From assembly GCF_018139145.2 (NCBI RefSeq), contig NC_059485.1:19157698-19221697 (forward strand): a stretch of DNA of 64,000 nt. The letters run 5' to 3'. A model generated the notes under the pieces. That model was given only the letters and a program-made list of their open reading frames with translations. It had not been told where the DNA came from and made no database searches. The translations under genes were made by a program, and so were the position numbers. This document shows positions 58,801 through 64,000 of the stretch, in pieces (position 1 is the first letter of the stretch; each line of letters starts with the position of its first letter). Origin of the DNA: Gymnogyps californianus. Lineage: Eukaryota > Chordata > Aves > Accipitriformes > Cathartidae.

Positions 58801-61800
58801 TTTTTTCACAAATACTTGCAGAATCAGCTTCTGAAAGATGCTGACGTGTGTGCCTGTTTGTGTAGGTGGTTTCTTACTTTACCCCTAGAGTCTCTCAGGA
58901 AATGGCACTGTATTTGATTGTTCCCTCTCAGGTAGAACCTGCACCATTCCTTAAAGATCTGCATCATGACATGCAGTGAGAAAACAAGTGAAAACATTCT
59001 TGGCAATTACTGACTCACTCTTAAAAGTTTAGAGGTGTTTTAGAGCTGCTCACAGAATTTCCTATGATTAGTAGCAGCATGACAGTAATTACATGGATTC
59101 CTAACGTTTTGCTATTGACCTGTCTTGCTAGGGCAGATGTCTTGTCTAGGTTGCTGGGGAACCTGGTTGTGAAAAACAAGAAAGCTCAGTTTGTGGTGAC
59201 ACAGAAGGTGCTACTCTTGCAGTATTGCCACACGGTAAGGACTCAGCGTTGAACAGCAGTGTAGTAATGCCTGTTTTTCCCAAGTGCCAATGTGTCTTTT
59301 AGCTGAGCCCCAGGTCTTCTTGAGTAAGATTTAACTCTTCATTCTGAAATCAGCCCTCAGTCTCTCCACATGTACCTGAGCTGTGCAGCTGCTTACTTAC
59401 GTCCCCTCAGCTGAACGTGATGAAGAGGGAGTGGTAAACAGTTGCTGTGGAATCATGGGATTCATGTGCTCTCTCAGGGTTGATGGCAATTAGCAGAATT
59501 ACTGTACTCTTTTTTTTTTTTTTTTTTTCTGGAACCAAATGTTTTTTTGCACATAATTCCAGTGTTCTGGGGAGCTGGAGACATCTAGTTAATTTAGAAT
59601 CTGAAAGAAGGGACTGAAGAAACCATGACCCGCCCTTAGGGATAAGAATTAGATTGAAGAGATGAGACAAGGACTGTTGTTTGGTTTTTTTTCCTGTGCA
59701 CCTAAATTTGTCACAAGGTGTTAGGAAGTGTTCTGTGGCTTGTGATGTTGTTGCGAGGGATGTTCTCTAGACTTTCTGTGTTCCATGTTTGCCTGGGACT
59801 GTGCTGATCTGGTTTTGATGGTAAAAATACTGTACTGTATTCCTGTCCTGTTTTTCCGTGTATTTCATCAGCAACTGCATGTGTGTGGTGGTTTTTTAAA
59901 ATTTGCTTACTTTTCGGTCTCTGAATGTTGTCAACCAGTCCCTCAGAATGAAGAGTTTATCATAGTGAAAATACAGACTTGTCATTGCTGGATGACTTCT
60001 TTATGCCCAGTTAAAGCAAGACTCATGGTTTTCTTTGCAGACTGCAGTGCTTCAGAACCTCCTTGGCTACCTGTCCCTGGATAGCCTTCGGCGTGCCTTA
60101 TTGATCAAAGTAAGGTTAAGTAACATTGTTGGTGAGGTATCTGATGGAAAAAATTCTACTGCGTGAGCGTGTGTGTCTGTGGAGTGCACAATTTTGGTAC
60201 TTCTCCAAGACACTTTTGTTACTGTTCATGAGAGTGAGGCAAGCCCTACCATATCACAAGAAAATTGTGATATACAAATAGAAGACTTTCTGCACTGCTG
60301 GCATTAGTTTTTCATATTTAATTGGTAAATTGTCTTCCAAGTAGCAAAACTAATGAGGCTTGGATTCCGACAGATGTCCCGTGTCCTTCATCCTTCTCAG
60401 CTTCCTCTGTCATCCCCTATTTGTGTGGCTGGGCAGATGGCAGCAAGTGATGAAGTTGGTTGAGAGCTGTCTGTGTGCCAAATAGTTGATGCTTCAGAAT
60501 CTCTCTCATCTACCTTTTCCTCAGTGGGGATGCAGATACTTTCCCTCTCCAAGTCAGCAGTGTGATGGAACTCCTAGGAAATTTGTGTCTCTGGAAATCT
60601 CTACTGTTTTGTCAATTATTGGGTTTTTTCACTGGTTACATGTTCTAAAATTATCTGGAATTACTGGCAGCTATATAAGATTGGACTGAAAACATATAAA
60701 ATCATACAATATCATATTGTTTTTTAACAATAATACATACTGCTATAGTATTTATTTATGAGAAATAAACATCTTTACCACTTTAAATGAAAAAAACATT
60801 ATGTTTAATGATATATTAAACGAAGGTGGTGTGGAGTTCTCAGTTGGTCAAACACAGTATGTTTTGGGCCCTGAAATAGAAAGTTAGCTCTGTTTGTGGG
60901 GAGTGTAAAGTTCACTAGGAAGCATGAAGACCAAAGGGCCATCAGAATATACAGTGTGCTGTATGAAAGCACATTTAAAAAATGTGCTTCAAAAAGGAAG
61001 ATTACTTGTGTGTAGAAAAGATCCATTTCAAGCCAACTTGAGTTCTTTGATTCAGGTGCTGCAAGAACTGTTGGAGACCTGGGGCAGCAGCAGTGCTGTG
61101 AAACACTCTCCACCTGAGCAGCAGCAGTACATTAGCAAGGCCATCCTTATCTGCCTCTCCCACCTGAAGGAGCCTGAAATCGAGAGCTGCAGACAAGGTG
61201 AGGCAGTGGGAGAAGCAGGGGTTAGATTTGTTGAATAGAAGGTCTGCCTGTGAATAGAAAAACATCTTGTTTTGATCTACGGATAAACAAAATCGTCCTA
61301 TCTTCATCTTGGCAAACGGGGTAGCCTGCTGGAATCCTCTTTTTCTTTAGCACTGATATGATATAATTCCAAGTGCGTAGCTTTAAATTATGAAACTGGA
61401 GAAGCCTGTCTTTGAACTAAGGTTCTTACCTGAACAGTGGTTTAGGAACCCTTAAGTTTTGTCACAGGAAAACAAGGATTGACCCTGAGACTGGTTAGAG
61501 GAATGGTGTGATTTGCAATTTATAGGCTTACCGTTGGAGCATGAGTAAGGCTCCAGAGGGGACTGTTTGGTTGGTCTCTGACTATCCATGTGCATTCCTC
61601 TGTGTCATTCTGCTCCCCTCAGTGTGAGGTGAGTAGGGTTTGTGAGTTACTGGCAAGGACCTCCTATTCTGTATTCATACAGGGCGTAGCACATTGGGGT
61701 CGTGGTCTAAAATTTCTGTTTCTGTTGCAATAAAAAAAAATTTCTGTCCAATGTCTAGTTATTTCTGTGTGTGTGTGGCTTTTGTGGGCAGGGAGAAGGT

Positions 61801-63451
61801 TGACTTACAAGACCTGTTCATCTGTTTCATTCTAGAATTAATTCTTCTTTAGGTGAATAAGTGACCTGTTGTTTGCTAACAGTACTGTAGTTTTATAATC
61901 TGGTTTTTATCTGACAGCTGTTGAACAGATAAGTTTTTCTGACTTGAAGGAGGTCAGTCTAACAGCAGTAAGCCTGTCTGGTAAAGCTGGCAACCATCAT
62001 TCTCTGTGGGCTGAGGAATACTGGTGTTATCTGCCTGTGTTTCAATTTACCTAGGTGGCGGGGGAAACTTCTCCCTCCATGATTGTTGTACTGGTCAAAA
62101 TTTGTAGCTGCCTCAAAACATGACTTTTCACTTAAGTGGCTTTGAAGCACTCTAAAAACAAGCTAAAGATTGACTTGACTTACCATCCTATTTTGTTTCA
62201 GTGAAAACCAAAATATTCCAAGTTTAGAATATACTGTAATGTTTTGTTGACTTTGTACCCCATGAAAAAGAACAGTTTTATTATATTGGTGCTGAAGGGC
62301 AATAAGAGAAAGAAAGAGGAGTCACAGTTGCATGGGCCCTTTCTATCTTTCTGCCCGTTATTGGGTGGTGAGGGGCTAAAGATGCCCTGTCAGAGAACTG
62401 GCATAAAGATGGATGGTTGTTTCTGTCATTGTGTCATGCACTGTTTGGTTGTTTTGGTTTTTTTTCCAGAGCTTCTCACAAGCATGATGGAGGGCGTGAA
62501 ATGCCACTTGGACAGCAATCTACCACAAATACGGCGTCTGGGAATGATTGTGGCAGAGAGCATTAGTTCGAAAATAAACACTGATGGGCCTGTCCTGAAG
62601 TTTCAGGTGAAGGTTATAATGAAATTTATGTCTGGTGTGCAGGGCTTAGAGGAAATAAAAGCTTTAAACCAGATGATCCAGGGCATTATAGCAAGTTCTA
62701 ACACTTATTATCTGGAAATAAGGAGAGGCAGCAACACTTTCAAAACCAGTATAGAAAATAGCCAGGTGGCTGAGAGTGACCTTAAGAGTGTAATCTGATG
62801 GCAAAGTTCAGGGTAAACTGTTGATAATAAAGGACTGCTAGAGGATTATCATATTGCATGAGGAAATCGGAATCTGACCCATGGAAGTTGAGAGGGAAAT
62901 TCAAACCTAAACCAGTGGTGAACATTCAGTCCCTGACGTGGTGGGAAGACCTGCTTTGAGTTGAGATTTTCAAGACTGACATGGGGATATATGCTCTGCT
63001 ATTTCCACTAGAGTTTATAAGAATTATGTGATTAAATCACATTAATTCTTTAAAAACCTGTATCGTCCCTCATGTCACATTGCCATTTATTAAATGTTTT
63101 AAAGATTGTAATAACAACATTCCGGCAATGTCTGATCAGGTACTACTGTTAAATATAGGGACAAAGATTATATATGGCACAGATTGCTATACAGCATAAA
63201 TAGATTACTACTGGCAGCGCAGTGATTGAAACAAATGGCATTTTGTGGGTTCATCTGCTCATGATTCAGTCTTCGTGTGCACGCAGTAGAAGGGTCAAAT
63301 GTTGGATGCTGGGTGTATTTGCCATCAAATAGAGTCCAGTAACAGTTATTCTGAATGTCTAGTATGAAGAAGATGATGAAGCAAGAGAATTGAAGTCCCT
63401 TCTGGTGCAGACTCCACCATTCTGTGTTGTCCCCAGCCTTCCAGATTATGA
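55603..63451 (+). CDS. TELO2: TELO2, telomere maintenance 2 (5' half)
   Basis: Nine exons in frame give about 439 residues of roughly 840: 55603-55886, 56443-56720, 57278-57346, 58610-58757, 59132-59234, 60041-60109, 61056-61197, 62470-62606 and 63363-63451. The gene continues past the right edge. Stretches such as [72 protein letters not shown] and [10 protein letters not shown] match vertebrate TELO2. TELO2 is a helical-repeat scaffold of the TTT complex with TTI1 and TTI2. With HSP90/R2TP it stabilises PIKK kinases such as mTOR, ATM, ATR and DNA-PKcs in cytoplasm and nucleus. The first exon has good start context (GCGCCATGGCG). No disabling change is seen. Confidence 0.96.
56443..56720 (+). 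CDS. TELO2: TELO2 exon 2
   Basis: Acceptor TTTCTTCCAG. Residues 95-187, from [16 protein letters not shown] to [10 protein letters not shown]. Phase 1, donor GTAAGA. Confidence 0.95.
57278..57346 (+). CDS. TELO2: TELO2 exon 3 (short)
   Basis: 69 bases. Its correct frame reads [20 protein letters not shown], the family sequence; a different frame is also open here. Acceptor TATCCCAG, donor GTGAGTG. Confidence 0.92.
57752..58329 (+). mobile_element. Solo LTR of an ERVL-type endogenous retrovirus in TELO2 intron 3
   Basis: 578 bp from TGTCCTGGTTTCAGCTGGGA to GGGGTTAAACCATGACA, flanked by a perfect 5-bp target duplication CTGGC (57747-57751 and 58330-58334). It has a TATATAAACTGG box near 58010 and a run of about 20 T near 58104. 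Same family as the LTR at 33120-33692 and in sense orientation to TELO2. No viral coding sequence remains. Confidence 0.95.
58610..58757 (+). CDS. TELO2: TELO2 exon 4
   Basis: Residues about 211-259: [18 protein letters not shown] onward to VQRAPG. Acceptor CCACTTCAG, donor GTAAGA. Confidence 0.95.
59132..59234 (+). CDS. TELO2: TELO2 exon 5
   Basis: Residues 260-294: [20 protein letters not shown], then [13 protein letters not shown]. Phase 0. Confidence 0.96.
60041..60109 (+). CDS. TELO2: TELO2 exon 6
   Basis: Residues 295-317: [20 protein letters not shown], then LIK. Acceptor TTCTTTGCAG, donor GTAAGG. Confidence 0.94.
61056..61197 (+). CDS. TELO2: TELO2 exon 7
   Basis: Residues 318-364: [18 protein letters not shown] to [11 protein letters not shown]. 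Donor GTGAGG, phase 1. Confidence 0.96.
62470..62606 (+). CDS. TELO2: TELO2 exon 8
   Basis: Residues 365-410: [19 protein letters not shown] to GPVLKFQ. Acceptor after a long T tract. Confidence 0.96.
63363..63451 (+). CDS. TELO2: TELO2 exon 9
   Basis: Residues 411-439: [10 protein letters not shown] onward to PSLPDYE. The family has an acidic YEEDE at this junction. Acceptor AATGTCTAG, donor GTAAGA, phase 2. Last exon found before the window edge. Confidence 0.85.
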
Positions 63452-64000
63452 GTAAGATATTGCTACTATTCATCTCCATGCCATCTTTTTGCCCTTCTCC
63501 ATACCTTTTTTTGAGTTACACACTAGAACTGTATACAGTATTCAAGATGTCTTATATAGTCTTAAGCATTATAATGCACCTTATTCTTACAATGCAGTGT
63601 AGTTATGTTAAATTCATAATTCAAATGGTAGTGTGTAATAAAATGGCTTGTTTGATAGCTGCACGTGGTGAAACCATGCTGCAGGGGTCTTACGTGCCCC
63701 TGGGTAGAATCAAATGGGCCTTTCTGTTCACATCTTGGAAATCTGGCATTTGGGCTGTATGCCCCGAGCCCATTCATCTGTGACAAAAACCTGGCATATC
63801 TGTCAGTCTAAAGACTGGTTCTTTGCTGCTCTTAACTTCCATAGCATCTGCTGAGGCTCTTTGAAGCACTTAGTTTTATCAGCAGATGAATGAAGCACTT
63901 CATGTTATTAGCAAATGAAGCTGTCCAGCACTCCAGTGAAGTACAGAAGATTTATTGCTCCCATTTTAGGGGCATAATCAGCATAGACAGCTGTTTGAGA
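63452..64000 (+). other. TELO2: TELO2 intron 9, running off the window
   Basis: No further exon is recognisable before the edge. Contains two near copies of AGCAGATGAATGAAGCACTT (about 63880 and 63908, the second degenerate). Confidence 0.6.

Overview
This is vertebrate nuclear DNA, and almost certainly from a bird. Genes are split into many exons with GT/AG introns. The interspersed repeats are CR1 LINEs with the typical avian 3' end. Two solo LTRs look like avian ERVL-type elements. Promoters sit in very GC-rich islands and gene spacing is tight, as on avian microchromosomes. The exact species cannot be told from the sequence.

Layout, left to right. (1) 1-6.3 kb has no convincing coding sequence but carries several plus-strand poly(A) signals, perhaps the 3' end of a gene lying to the left. 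(2) 6.3-6.9 kb is a CpG island with a possible untranslated first exon. (3) 8441-28052, plus strand, is a 13-exon gene for a predicted type I membrane protein of about 1071 residues: signal peptide, four lamin-tail-like modules arranged as a tandem duplication, two Cys-rich segments, one transmembrane helix and a 21-residue tail. All 13 exons join in frame. I do not recognise a named gene. Its introns hold CR1 copies. (4) 29541-32140, minus strand and tail to tail with the previous gene, encodes an unnamed protein with an N-terminal transposase-like helix-turn-helix and a C-terminal coiled coil. (5) 33-45 kb is mostly non-coding, with a solo LTR, a CR1 fragment and some weak minus-strand open frames. 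(6) About 46.0-55.3 kb, plus strand, is RNPS1, complete (307 residues). (7) 55603 to beyond the right edge, plus strand, is the 5' half of TELO2 (nine exons, about 439 residues), with a second solo LTR in its third intron.

RNPS1 (an exon-junction and splicing factor) and TELO2 (a PIKK-stabilising chaperone adaptor) are housekeeping genes packed head to tail; only about 320 bp separate the RNPS1 poly(A) signal from the TELO2 start codon. The most novel item is the duplicated lamin-tail-domain membrane protein, where matching exon sizes and intron phases document an ancient internal duplication. The second is the helix-turn-helix/coiled-coil gene beside it. Exon boundaries were read by eye from splice consensus and reading-frame continuity; no alignment or expression data were used.
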